This document shows positions 24,786 through 33,466 of a stretch of 38,415 nt of DNA, one piece after another. The notes beneath the pieces were generated by a model. It ran no database searches and was not told where the DNA came from. It saw only the letters and a list, made by a program, of their open reading frames with translations. The first letter of the stretch is position 1, and each line of letters opens with the position of its first letter. Source of the stretch: Desulfobacterales bacterium (GTDB lineage Bacteria; Desulfobacterota; Desulfobacteria; Desulfobacterales; CAFBRK01); the NCBI GenBank assembly GCA_021737185.1, contig JAIPEL010000031.1, forward strand, positions 1-38,415, written 5' to 3'. Made by a program: the position numbers and the translations under genes.

Positions 24786-24839
24786 TCTAAATTTGATTTT
24801 CTCCCCGATGCTTGCAGCGGGGAGAAAATCAAATTTAGA
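24786..24839. terminator. Perfect 22-bp hairpin overlapping the tamA stop codon
   Basis: 24786-24807 is exactly complementary to 24818-24839 with a ten-base loop. The tamA TAA (24837-24835) lies in the stem. The outer half is A/T-rich and the inner half is CTCCCCG. There is no terminal T-run, so it may act as an attenuator or mRNA-stabilising structure between tamA and tamB rather than as a full terminator. Confidence 0.7.
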
Positions 24840-26766
24840 AGGTCTGGCCGATACTGAAGTGAATCCGCCAGCGTTCCTCGGCCTCGACGCCTGCGGGAAG
24901 CTCGTCTTCTTCGACCGGGTTGAGCTTGTATCCGACCTCCACCCGGAGCGGCCCGATCGGGGTGTCGTAGCGGAACCCCGCCCCGCAGGCGGTTCTCACC
25001 TCGGAAAGATCGAACTTGAAAGCCTCCGGGTCCACCAGACCGGCGTCGAGAAAAACGACGCCTGAAAAGCTCCGATAGATCGGGAAACGGGCCTCCAGGT
25101 TCGCGTTGGCCGCGCTTTTTCCGCCCAGGGGATTTCCGGCCGGGTCCACAGGGCCGACCATCTGGTACCCGTAGCCGCGCACGGTGTTGCTGCCGCCCAG
25201 AAAAAGCCGCTCCGGGATCGGGATAAAATCGGTATCCTCGGTCTCCTGGATGGTCTCCAGCCGGATTCGTCCGGCCAGGGTCACCGGAGGAAAAAAAGTG
25301 CGGTAGGCCCTGACCTCGGCAGCGGGACGCCAGTAGGTCAACTCGGACCCGAAGAGGTCCGAGGCCTGCTCGAAGGCCAGGGTGACCGTCGAGCCTTCGG
25401 CAGGGTAGAGCAAGTCGTCTACGGTGCTGCGCGTGAGGCTGAAATTCACTGCGGAAACCAGGTAGTTGTTGTTCTTCACCAGTTCCTCGATTTCGAGGGG
25501 ATCGAGAATCTTGATCTTCTGGAGCCGGTTGTTTTCCAGTTTGTAGCCGGCGCTGCCGGTCCAGAGGCGCGAGAGCCGTCGGTCCACGGCGATGTTGGCA
25601 AAGGTCGTCTCGTTGGTATAGGACTCCAGATCCTCCCGCTCCCAGCCGGTGCGCCCGCGCAGGTCGTTTCGGGCGTCGAGCCAGTAAGGTTGGAAGTATT
25701 CGGCCTGCGCGTTCTCGATCAGGTCCGTTCTCCGGGCGCTGAGGGTGAATTTGCCGGCCCTTGAAAGCATGTTGCGGTAGCTCCAGGAAGCCTTCAGCCG
25801 GAGCCCGTCCTCGCTGCCGTAGCCGACGCCGAAGCCGATCTGCCGCGGCTCCTTTGCCCGGAGCCGGACTTCCATGGGCAGTTTGTCGGATTCTTCCTCC
25901 GGCCGGCCGGAAACGATCAGGGCCGACCGGAAGACATCCAGGTTCACCAGGTTCCGCTGGCTCTGTTCCACGGCCGACGCGCGATATTTTTCCCCCGGTT
26001 CAAATTCCAGCGCCCGGCGGATGATCGTCTCCTTGACGATTTCCCCGTCCTGGGCGATCGTCACCTCACCGAATCGGTAGATCCCGCCCGGTTTTACAAC
26101 GAGGCTGACCCGGGCGAGGTTTTCCCGGACATCGACCCGTGCCTGTCCGTCGACCTGGACAAAGGGAAACCCCCGGTTGCCGTACAGGCGTTCGATGGTC
26201 TTCTTGGCGGACCGGTAGTCGCTTGTGGTAAACACTTTCCCCTTTTGCAGCGCAATCCGCTTCCGAACCTCCTCGTCGAGGAGTCCGCCCAGGGGCTGAT
26301 CGATTTGGATTTCGGAGACGATTACCGGCGGGCCTTCCCGCACCGAGAAGGCGACCCGAACGGCCGGCAACGGCCCCGGATGTTCTCCGGCCGTCGTTGC
26401 CGCCTCTTGTCCGGTTCTTTCCGCGTCCATCTCGACACGGGCGTGGTAGTAGCCCCGAGCCCGGTAAAATTGCCGGATCCGCTCCAGGTCGTCTTTCAGG
26501 TCGATTTCGGAAAGCGCCGTCTTCGGCTCCCAGAACCGCCAGAACGGCCGGGGCCGTGCGGCCAGGGTTTTTCGAAGTTCTTTTTTCGAAACGCTGTTCA
26601 CCCCTGAAAACGTCGCCTTGCGCACCACGAAGGCTTCCGGCAGTGCCCCACTTTCCACCTGCCGGGCAAAAACGAGGAAAATCAGCAGAAACGCGGGAAA
26701 AAAGAACCGCCGAAGGCTTATCAGGGTTCGCAGGACGGCACCGACTGTCCAGTGCCGCGCCGTCAT
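24835..26766 (-). CDS. tamA: TamA-like outer-membrane assembly protein (Omp85/BamA family)
   Basis: 643 residues from ATG 26766; the start is uncertain because no good ribosome site is seen and the frame remains open to 26958. Hydrophobic signal at about 17-32 (FFFPAFLLIFLVFA), then POTRA-type repeats (VVRKATFSGVNSVSKKELRK; IVSEIQIDQPLGGLLDEEVR; YRFGEVTIAQDGEIVKETII). The Omp85 barrel occupies roughly residues 320-643, with the conserved lid-lock motif VRGYGYQMVGP and the C-terminal strand ending SIGQTF (aromatic last residue, as needed for barrel assembly). It pairs with TamB encoded next. A 198-base gap separates it from the upstream periplasmic gene. Confidence 0.92.
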   Translation of the reverse strand: MTARHWTVGAVLRTLISLRRFFFPAFLLIFLVFARQVESGALPEAFVVRKATFSGVNSVSKKELRKTLAARPRPFWRFWEPKTALSEIDLKDDLERIRQFYRARGYYHARVEMDAERTGQEAATTAGEHPGPLPAVRVAFSVREGPPVIVSEIQIDQPLGGLLDEEVRKRIALQKGKVFTTSDYRSAKKTIERLYGNRGFPFVQVDGQARVDVRENLARVSLVVKPGGIYRFGEVTIAQDGEIVKETIIRRALEFEPGEKYRASAVEQSQRNLVNLDVFRSALIVSGRPEEESDKLPMEVRLRAKEPRQIGFGVGYGSEDGLRLKASWSYRNMLSRAGKFTLSARRTDLIENAQAEYFQPYWLDARNDLRGRTGWEREDLESYTNETTFANIAVDRRLSRLWTGSAGYKLENNRLQKIKILDPLEIEELVKNNNYLVSAVNFSLTRSTVDDLLYPAEGSTVTLAFEQASDLFGSELTYWRPAAEVRAYRTFFPPVTLAGRIRLETIQETEDTDFIPIPERLFLGGSNTVRGYGYQMVGPVDPAGNPLGGKSAANANLEARFPIYRSFSGVVFLDAGLVDPEAFKFDLSEVRTACGAGFRYDTPIGPLRVEVGYKLNPVEEDELPAGVEAEERWRIHFSIGQTF

Positions 26767-26964
26767 CGGACGTGCTTTTCGACTGGAGGCGTTCTCAACC
26801 AGGCAGCATCCGGAAGACGGATCCTGCGCCAAGAACCACGGGCGAGAAAAAGCGCTGGGGGCGTAAAAGGCGGGGCTCTGCGAAGAAAGATATGCAGTCG
26901 ATGCCGGCTTTACCCATTTCACCAATCGACCATTTAACCGATCAACCATTTTACACATGCCGGC

Positions 26965-27690
26965 TCAGGGTGCGGGTACCGGGATTCTCAGCTCCTCATC
27001 GGAGGGAAATTCCGCAAGGACCTGTTTGACGCCGTGGCGGGCGAGCTCCCGGGCAGACAGCCACTTGAAGCCCATCTTCAGATACTTTCGCGCCTGAAGG
27101 AGATGATCGGTGGCTTGGCGCTGGGCCTCGTCGTAGAGGCCGCGCCATAGCCGCCGGCCGGTCTGCACTTCCACCAGATAAAGGGCAAAGGCTACCGATG
27201 CCGGGCTTTCGGGCATGCCCGGCACCTCTCCCCGGTCCCGGTAGCGCCAAAGGGTTCCGATCACCACGTAGTCCGCTTTCATCTCCCGTCCCAACCGCTG
27301 CGCCAGGCCCCGGGCCGTGTCCAGGGACTCGTCGGTCACCACCTCGGCGAAGGTCAATCTTGATTCATCCAGGGAGGCGACCTGATCCCCGAACCGGCGG
27401 CGGAGTTCTTCGTAGACCATCCGGGTCAGGTCCCGGCCGGCGCCCGGTTCGATCCCCGGCGTCCCCGCACAAAGCTCCCCCACGGGGCAGCTCAATGTCC
27501 TGTCCATGGCCTCGTCCACGTTCGGCTGCCGGCTTCCCACGAAAAAGGGCATCACCGCCATTTGTTTGAATTCGACGTAGGTGGCCTCCGGCTCCGGCGG
27601 CGGAGCGGCCGCGGCCACCCAGGCGGTTTCCGATAGGAGCCATACCCCCAGGGTCAGTATCCGTATGATGAAGCGGTGAGGATTTCTCAT
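26965..27690 (-). CDS. Periplasmic protein of unknown function upstream of tamA
   Basis: 241 residues. Signal peptide: basic start RNPHR, hydrophobic 9-27, and small residues at a likely cleavage site (AWVAAAAPP). No lipobox Cys is visible. The mature part begins FKQMAVMPFFVGSRQPNVDE, whose AVxPF strand recalls CsgG/LpoB-like periplasmic folds, and two Cys near 68 and 74 could form a disulfide. DYVVIGTLWRYRDRG and a later FALYLVEVQTGRRLWRGLYD strand pattern fit the same fold class. Same strand as tamA-tamB, so it may belong to the envelope-assembly unit. No strong ribosome site before ATG 27690. Confidence 0.7.
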   Translation of the reverse strand: MRNPHRFIIRILTLGVWLLSETAWVAAAAPPPEPEATYVEFKQMAVMPFFVGSRQPNVDEAMDRTLSCPVGELCAGTPGIEPGAGRDLTRMVYEELRRRFGDQVASLDESRLTFAEVVTDESLDTARGLAQRLGREMKADYVVIGTLWRYRDRGEVPGMPESPASVAFALYLVEVQTGRRLWRGLYDEAQRQATDHLLQARKYLKMGFKWLSARELARHGVKQVLAEFPSDEELRIPVPAP

Positions 27691-27894
27691 GAAAATATTC
27701 TACACAGTCATCGCAGGGAAAGCAAATAGGGGCTTGTCAAAAATCGTATCGATAATCGGCCCATTTGTTGGTAGGATTCGTAGCCGGATCCTCTCGTGCC
27801 GGGAAGGTTCCCGAAACGACGCCAAAAGGCGTGGATTTGCTGGAAGGTGCAGCGGCATGATCACCACAACACCATGGGCGGAAAGGAAAAGACC

Positions 27895-28353
27895 GTGGAA
27901 AACATCAAAAGAATCATGGCGGCGGTGGACTTCTCCGAATACTCTGCCGGGGCGCTCAGCACGGCCGCAACCCTGTGCCGGGGACTCGGCGCTTCCCTGC
28001 TGCTGGTCAACGTCATCAACCAGCGGGACGTGGATATGGCAAAAAAAGTCTACACTGAACACTCCGATTTTTCAGTCGAACATTTTCTGAAGGAAACGAA
28101 GCGGGAGCGCGAAGCTCGATTCCGCCGCCTGATCGAGGCGGCAGACTGCGCTTCTCTGAACCCGGAAACGAAGATTCGAATCGGGGTGCCGTTCGAGATG
28201 CTGCTTGCCGAAATCGAAGAGCAGAAGCCGGATCTGCTGGTCATGGCCACCAAGGGAAGGTCGAATCTGGCAGATACGGTGCTGGGCTCCTGCGCCCAGA
28301 AGATGTTCCGCCGGTGCCCGATTCCGCTGCTGAGCATCCGCCCGGCGGCATAG
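27895..28353 (+). CDS. Universal stress protein (UspA family)
   Basis: 152 residues. GTG 27895 is preferred, seven bases after AAAGGA (27882-27887); an ATG at 27874 lacks a ribosome site. N-terminal strand [16 protein letters not shown], and C-terminal ATP-binding motif [20 protein letters not shown] (Gly-x-x-x9-Gly-Ser) with final strand PIPLLSIRP. This is the ATP-binding subclass, which acts in stress survival in the cytoplasm. Monocistronic; it converges with the SAM synthetase gene (41-base gap). Confidence 0.9.
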   Translation: MENIKRIMAAVDFSEYSAGALSTAATLCRGLGASLLLVNVINQRDVDMAKKVYTEHSDFSVEHFLKETKREREARFRRLIEAADCASLNPETKIRIGVPFEMLLAEIEEQKPDLLVMATKGRSNLADTVLGSCAQKMFRRCPIPLLSIRPAA

Positions 28354-28394
28354 CCCATGCCCCTCGATCGGCTCGCCTGGGAAAGACCCCGGTT

Positions 28395-29597
28395 TCAGCA
28401 GACGGGGAACTTTCCCTCGGCCAGCTCCGCGCTGAACGCCTCGATGCCGGCCAACCGGCGCTCGATGATTTCCGCCGCCCCGGGTGCCACGTCCGCCAGC
28501 TCGATCCCGGCTTCAGGCAGAAGCTGGGCGGAGGCGAGCAACGGCTGGTCCAGGGGCCGGCCGATCCGGCTGCAAAACCAGACGGTGACCTCCTGCAAGC
28601 CGCCGACCCGGGCATGGATTTCTTGTGCCGTCACGTGGGTCAGCAGACTGTAGACTTTGCCTACATGGCTGACCGGGTTCTTTCCGGCCGCCGCCTCGCT
28701 TCCGGAGGGACGGTTCAGGGAGATCAGGCCGTTGACCCCATTACCCCTTCCCACCTGCCCGCAGTCGGCGCCTTCGGCGGAGGTGCCCAGCACAGTCAGG
28801 TACATCCCCGCCTCTCCTCTTGTCGGATCGTCCAACGCATTGATTTCGCACTGAACCGAATATAGTTCTTTGAGCCGGCCGGTCAGATGCGTCACCAGTT
28901 CCTGCCGGATCTGCGCCTTTTGTGCGAAATAGGTTTTCGGATCCGGCACATGACCATCCACAAAGGCCACGGCGACGGTCATGGTCAGCACCCCGTCCTG
29001 TCGGCAGCCCATCACCTTGACATCCTCGCCGGTCTCCGGAAACCGGCGCTTGAACTCGCTGGAATTGAGAAATGTTTCGGCCGCCATCACCATCTGCTCG
29101 GTCTCGGTCAGTGGCGCGTATCCCACGGCAGCCGAGGTGTCGTTTGCCCCGATCACCGCCCGGTGGAAGATGTCGTCGAGCTGCGCCGAACCCGGGCGAA
29201 GCTCGTTTTGAACGACCAGATGCCGGGAAGGGTCGACAAACCGGAGGTGGTCGCCCACCCACTGGTTTACCGCGGCATCGACGATGGCAGCCACGTCGAT
29301 GGCTTGCCCATTGAATTCAGTGGTGGCCCGGTCACCGATGACAAGCCGCATCGGCTCGATGATGCGGCCGCCCCCGATCCGGGGTTCGGCGGTCCCAGCC
29401 ACCAGCAATCCCTTGTCTATGTTGTGATGCAGGATGTGGCCGAAACGCTCCCGGTAGGCGCGGCACAGGGCAATGGAGATCCGCTCGTGAATCGCGTCGC
29501 AAATGGTGTCCGGATGCCCGATCCCCTTTCGCTCGACGATTTCGGTTCGCTGACAGGCCACGGGTCGACCATATGAGGCGTCGATGACCACATTCAT
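28395..29597 (-). CDS. S-adenosylmethionine synthetase, archaeal type
   Basis: 400 residues. Belongs to the archaeal MAT family (AdoMet_Synthase), which is unrelated in simple alignment to bacterial MetK. Features: ERKGIGHPDTICDAIHERIS near 22-42, GGGRIIEPMRLVIGDRATTE near 73-95, DTSAAVGYAPLTETEQMVMA near 153-172, GRGNGVNGLISLNRPSGSEA near 282-302, and NPVSHVGKVYSLLTH. It makes SAM from methionine and ATP. It lies downstream of the lysine 2,3-aminomutase cluster, whose radical SAM enzyme consumes SAM, but a 161-bp palindromic element separates them. ATG 29597 has only a modest ribosome site. Confidence 0.92.
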   Translation of the reverse strand: MNVVIDASYGRPVACQRTEIVERKGIGHPDTICDAIHERISIALCRAYRERFGHILHHNIDKGLLVAGTAEPRIGGGRIIEPMRLVIGDRATTEFNGQAIDVAAIVDAAVNQWVGDHLRFVDPSRHLVVQNELRPGSAQLDDIFHRAVIGANDTSAAVGYAPLTETEQMVMAAETFLNSSEFKRRFPETGEDVKVMGCRQDGVLTMTVAVAFVDGHVPDPKTYFAQKAQIRQELVTHLTGRLKELYSVQCEINALDDPTRGEAGMYLTVLGTSAEGADCGQVGRGNGVNGLISLNRPSGSEAAAGKNPVSHVGKVYSLLTHVTAQEIHARVGGLQEVTVWFCSRIGRPLDQPLLASAQLLPEAGIELADVAPGAAEIIERRLAGIEAFSAELAEGKFPVC

Positions 29598-29660
29598 TTC
29601 AAATCTCTTTCTTCATGCCTTCGGCAGTGCCGGAAGAATTATAATGAGTTTGCAGCAGCC

Positions 29661-29821
29661 AATTTGATGGTTTCGTAAAAAGTCAGCCTATAGACGGCTT
29701 TGTAAAAAGTTCGAGATCAAGGCGCCCGAATCCCGAGGAATGAGGCGTACTTATAGTACGCCGCAATGACGAGGGATGAAGGGGAACGCAGATATCGGAC
29801 TTTTTCCGAAGTCGTCAAATT
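29661..29821. mobile_element. MITE-like palindromic element (161 bp)
   Basis: 24-base terminal inverted repeats (29661-29684 and 29798-29821) match at 20 of 24 positions, and an inner perfect palindrome GGCGTAC/GTACGCC lies at 29744-29762. No coding capacity. It ends two bases from the stop codon of the deacetylase fusion gene (29824-29826). Elements of this appearance recur between genes in related genomes, as far as I recall. Confidence 0.65.
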
Positions 29822-29823
29822 TA

Positions 29824-32076
29824 TCAGGCGAAAGTCTTCAGATAGACGACCTTGCCTTCTCCCGGTGCGTAAAAATCAGAAAGCACGCTTTCCAGCCGGT
29901 ATCCCAGCCCTTCGTAAAACGCACGAGTGCTGGCATACTGGACCCGCTGGGACGTGTCCACATAGACACGGGTGCCGCCGAGTTCCTTGATCTTTGCTTC
30001 TGCCTCGGCAAGCAGACCGCGCCCGACTCCCTGTCTTTGAAAGTCGGGATGGACCGCGATCCAGTAGAGGTCGAAGCTTCCGGCGGTGCAGGGAATCGGG
30101 CCGTAGCACAGGTAGCCGGCCAGCCGGCCGTAGTGCTCGGCGAAGATGAAATGGTATCCGCTGGCATCTCCCTTGGCCAATCGTTCGGCGGCCAACTCCT
30201 CGGCCACGGCGATCTCCTGGGCCGAGAAAAATCCGGTGACGGCGGCAAGCTGCCGGATCCGGGAGCAGTCCGCTTCGGTCACCTCGAATCGAAACGACAG
30301 GCCGTGGAGCTTCTTTTCGGGCGCCTTGTGCCTGTCGGCCCATTTCTGGGACCCGGCGAGCAGACCCTTGAAAAACCGGTAGGCGTTGAGTCCCAGGGTC
30401 CGGGTCCGGTATCCGCCTTCCTGGACCACCAGGGTGGGAAGCCCCAGAGAACCGATCATCTCGCCGTTTTGTTCAAAATCCTTGGCGGTGAGGGACCAGG
30501 TGCCGGTGGGATCGTTTTTGGCCGTATCCAGCCCCAGGGCCGTCACCAGAAACACCGGATCGAAGACTTCGATCCGATCGATCGCCCGTTTGAGGGCCTT
30601 GCGGTAGGTCTTTCCGTCGACTTTTTCCGGCAGGGGAAGGTTCAGGTTGCAGCCCTCTCCTTCCCCCTCCCCTTTTTCCTCTTCAAACCCGGAAAAATAT
30701 GGATAGGCAAATCGCGGATGACCGTGGATCGACACGGTGAGCACATCCGACCGCCGGTAGAAGATGTCCTGCTGGCCGTTTCCATGATGGTAGTCGATGT
30801 CCAGGATGGCCACCTTTCCATGGGGGCTCAGGTACTGGGCGCTGATCGCGCAGTTGTTGAAGTAGCAGAATCCTCCGAAGGATCTTCGCTCGGCATGATG
30901 GCCCGGCGGGCGCACCAGTGCGTAAGCGATCCGCCGGCCATCCAGGATCTCCCGGGCCGCGGTCAGGGCGCAGTCCGCAGCCCGGCGGGCGGCCGGATAC
31001 GCGTTTCGGTGGATCGGGGTGAAGGTGTCGATGCAGTAATAGCCCGCCAGCACAGAGGGCTCCTTGGGCGGACGCGCCTTGTTGCGGATGGGAAATACAT
31101 ATGGATAGAGGGACTTTTTCTCCGGAACGTCCAGGCAGGCCCGGCGAAGATAGGAGACGAAATCCGCATCGTGAACGGCGTTTATATGCCGGTCGGCAAA
31201 GGGCCGGGGAGACACCTCCGCAAACAGCCCGCTTTTTTCCAGCTCGGTGCGGACAACCCCGACCCGCGCCGGAGACTCCACGTACCCCCGGTCGTGCACA
31301 TGATGAATCTGGTGCCGGTCATTGACCACGAGGCAGATCTGTTCCGGGCTGCGGCTGTCCACGGCCGTCTTGACCGCCTCGGGCTTGATATAGCGAAAAT
31401 CCCGCAGCCGCACCGGATCCTCCCGGAACGAAGAGACAACCTGCTCGATATATTCCGCAGGGCAGTAGCCGGCGTACTTTCGCTCCAGAACCGCTTGCAC
31501 CACCTTGCGGGCAAACGCCCGGCGCAGCGTCGGGTTCCTGTCCAGACCGTCGTAGACCAGGTGCGGCATACAGGTGTCGTCTTTTTGGACCGGCGCCTCG
31601 TATGCGGTGCCGACGATGGGCCGGGCCCCGTAGCGCTCGTAAAAACGGAGCCGGGCCCGGTTTTCCTTCAGCAGCGACTCTTCCGGGCACTGATCGGCAT
31701 CGTCGGGCAGGCACTCGAAAAACAGCCCGCGGCTGTCCAGGTCGGCCGCCTGCATCCGGATTCGGTCGTAGAGGGCGCCTCCCAGCCCGCCGCCGGTTTT
31801 ACCTGCCGTCGTGGCGATCCAGTCCAGGTAGCAGAATCCGATCTGCGGCTCGTGCAGAAGCATGGCAAATCCCTGCACCTGCCGCCGGGTGCCTTCGGCC
31901 ACGAAAAGAATCGTCCGGAACCGCTGTTTGAAAGGGTTGCGGAGCTTTTCGCCGATGGAATCGATCTCCTCGACGGACACCCCTGAAAACCGGGTCTTCA
32001 GGATCTGCTTGATCTGATCGATGAGCGCCCGGTTGGCGGGCACCACGTCATCGTAGATTCTTCGAATGCGAAGCAA
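29824..32076 (-). CDS. GNAT / acetylpolyamine-amidohydrolase-like deacetylase / GNAT fusion
   Basis: 750 residues, three domains. Residues about 1-180 are a GNAT acetyltransferase (CYLDWIATTAGKTGGGLGGA, acetyl-CoA loop near 92-101). Residues about 248-575 are a class II-type histone-deacetylase fold with all catalytic residues: His393-His394 (PPGHHA), zinc ligands Asp428, His430 and Asp517, and Tyr556 in EGGY. The stretch SIHGHPRFAYPYFSGF resembles acetylpolyamine amidohydrolases. Residues about 597-750 are a second GNAT (DLYWIAVHPDFQRQGVGRGL, residues 669-688). The protein could add and remove acetyl groups on a small amine such as beta-lysine. Start TTG 32076 follows AAGGA at eight bases. 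Encoded downstream of the ATP-grasp pair. Confidence 0.88.
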   Translation of the reverse strand: MLRIRRIYDDVVPANRALIDQIKQILKTRFSGVSVEEIDSIGEKLRNPFKQRFRTILFVAEGTRRQVQGFAMLLHEPQIGFCYLDWIATTAGKTGGGLGGALYDRIRMQAADLDSRGLFFECLPDDADQCPEESLLKENRARLRFYERYGARPIVGTAYEAPVQKDDTCMPHLVYDGLDRNPTLRRAFARKVVQAVLERKYAGYCPAEYIEQVVSSFREDPVRLRDFRYIKPEAVKTAVDSRSPEQICLVVNDRHQIHHVHDRGYVESPARVGVVRTELEKSGLFAEVSPRPFADRHINAVHDADFVSYLRRACLDVPEKKSLYPYVFPIRNKARPPKEPSVLAGYYCIDTFTPIHRNAYPAARRAADCALTAAREILDGRRIAYALVRPPGHHAERRSFGGFCYFNNCAISAQYLSPHGKVAILDIDYHHGNGQQDIFYRRSDVLTVSIHGHPRFAYPYFSGFEEEKGEGEGEGCNLNLPLPEKVDGKTYRKALKRAIDRIEVFDPVFLVTALGLDTAKNDPTGTWSLTAKDFEQNGEMIGSLGLPTLVVQEGGYRTRTLGLNAYRFFKGLLAGSQKWADRHKAPEKKLHGLSFRFEVTEADCSRIRQLAAVTGFFSAQEIAVAEELAAERLAKGDASGYHFIFAEHYGRLAGYLCYGPIPCTAGSFDLYWIAVHPDFQRQGVGRGLLAEAEAKIKELGGTRVYVDTSQRVQYASTRAFYEGLGYRLESVLSDFYAPGEGKVVYLKTFA

Positions 32077-32149
32077 GTTGTGATTCCTTATATGGCTGCC
32101 AGGGTCGGCAGAAAGGTTTGGCCTCTTTGTAGATCATGGCTGGAATGGA

Positions 32150-32458
32150 GGAGCAAATCCGAAATCCGAATACCCGCCTGCCGTCGCCTTATTGGGTTAT
32201 GTGCAATACGACGAGCACTATTTCGCGAAGATGCGCTCAAACAAACACCTATAAAAAGGCATTGGCGGGCAGGTCGAAATCCGAAACAAATTCAAAATTC
32301 GAATGACCAAATACGCGAAACTTCAGCCGGCCTTTTCAGACGTCCTAAGGCGATTGCTGCGCTGCAGCGTTCACTGCGGAAGGTGTTTTTGTCATTTGAA
32401 TTTTGGTCATTTGAATTTGTTTCGAATTTCGAATTTCGTGCTTCGGATTTTTCATGGT
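32150..32458. repeat. Dispersed AT-rich repeat, two facing copies
   Basis: Blocks of CCGAAATCCGAA / AACAAATTCAAA / TGACCAAA type occur at about 32150-32175 and 32270-32312 on the plus strand, and again in inverted orientation at 32393-32458. About 95 bases interrupting the first copy (32173-32272) have imperfect inverted ends (CCCGCCTGCC versus GGCGGGCAGG). Such repeats produce peptides like NSKQIQMTK. The right copy supplies the C-terminus of the second ATP-grasp protein. Confidence 0.65.
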
Positions 32459-33466
32459 TGACCTTACCGCAGCGTCAAGGATGTGTGAAACCGCCGCTTG
32501 AAAAGGCATCCCCGCCTCCTGGAGGGCGGCGGCAAAGCCCGCATCCGGGGAAAGGCAGGGGTTAGCGTTGATCTCCAGGACCCAGGGGCGTCCCTGGGCG
32601 TCGACCCGGAAGTCGACCCTGGCGTAGCCGGAAAGCCCGAAAAGGTCCCAACAGCGCAGGGCCAGGACCTCGAGCCGCCGAAGCAGGGGCCGGTCTTTTT
32701 CGGGGAATTCGAACCGCCGCGGCGTGTGCCGGTATTCGTAGGAGTCGGCCTCCCACTTGGCCCGGTAGTCGACGATCCGTGCGCGGTCTTTGCCGTAGCC
32801 TTCGAACACGATTTCGGACTGAGGCAGCGCCATGGGCTTTCCCTCGACCTCGAGTATAGAGAGGTTGAACTCCCGTCCGTCGATGAAGACCTCGGCAAAG
32901 CAGGCTCCGGCCATCGCCGGGACCCGGCGGGCAAGGGTGTCGAGCAAGGCGGCGGGACCGGCGTCTGAAACCAGGACATCGCCGGTCATTCCGAAAGAAG
33001 CGTGCTCCCAAAGGGATTTGACGATCCATGTCCGGAAAGCGGCGTCTTCCGGCGGCGAATGGCCGGCAAACAGGGGAGGCTCCGCCGGAACCGGCCCGAT
33101 CCATGCAGGGGTCGCGATGCCCGAGGCGAAAAGACGCTCCTTGGCCCAGACCTTCTGGGTCGTTGTGGCAAGCGCGGCGGTGCAAGACCCCGTGTAGGCG
33201 AAACCGATCCGTTCCAGAAGCGCGGGAAACACCGGCAGCAGCCGGCTGCTGCCGTCGATGGATTCCACCAGGTTGAAGACGGCATCCGGGCCGAAGCCGA
33301 TCAGGGCCTGTCTGATCCATCCCAGATCGAGGGAGCAGGGAAAAATCCGGGTTCGGTGGCCGATGGTCTCGAGGGCCGAAGCCACGCTTTGGGCCTGGAC
33401 GAGCACGTCCTGCTCGTCTGCAGGCCCTTTTGAATCGACGTCTTGATGAACGACGGCAACCTTCAT
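32345..33466 (-). CDS. ATP-grasp ligase B (D-Ala-D-Ala ligase-like)
   Basis: 373 residues. ATG 33466 overlaps the stop of ligase A as ATGA (33466-33463), so translation is probably coupled. N-terminal domain (VVHQDVDSKGPADEQDVLVQ; FGPDAVFNLVESIDGSSRLL), then an ATP-grasp domain from about 105 (TWIVKSLWEHASFGMTGDVL; AEVFIDGREFNLSIL). Metal ligands are Asp285, Glu298 and Asn300 in RVDF...WVLEINANPCLSP. Expected to join a carboxylate and an amine via an acyl phosphate. Residues from about 340 (KHEIRNSKQIQMTK onward) come from a dispersed repeat, so the natural end has been replaced. Whether this affects activity is unknown; the core is complete. Confidence 0.87.
   Translation of the reverse strand: MKVAVVHQDVDSKGPADEQDVLVQAQSVASALETIGHRTRIFPCSLDLGWIRQALIGFGPDAVFNLVESIDGSSRLLPVFPALLERIGFAYTGSCTAALATTTQKVWAKERLFASGIATPAWIGPVPAEPPLFAGHSPPEDAAFRTWIVKSLWEHASFGMTGDVLVSDAGPAALLDTLARRVPAMAGACFAEVFIDGREFNLSILEVEGKPMALPQSEIVFEGYGKDRARIVDYRAKWEADSYEYRHTPRRFEFPEKDRPLLRRLEVLALRCWDLFGLSGYARVDFRVDAQGRPWVLEINANPCLSPDAGFAAALQEAGMPFQAAVSHILDAAVRSTMKNPKHEIRNSKQIQMTKIQMTKTPSAVNAAAQQSP

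Noticed and set aside
29776-31986. Very long plus-strand open frame (736 codons) opposite the deacetylase fusion
   Set aside because: It is the antisense shadow of a gene with complete catalytic motifs; its translation is low-complexity without domains. Similar shadows lie opposite tamB, the channel and the TrkA-USP gene.
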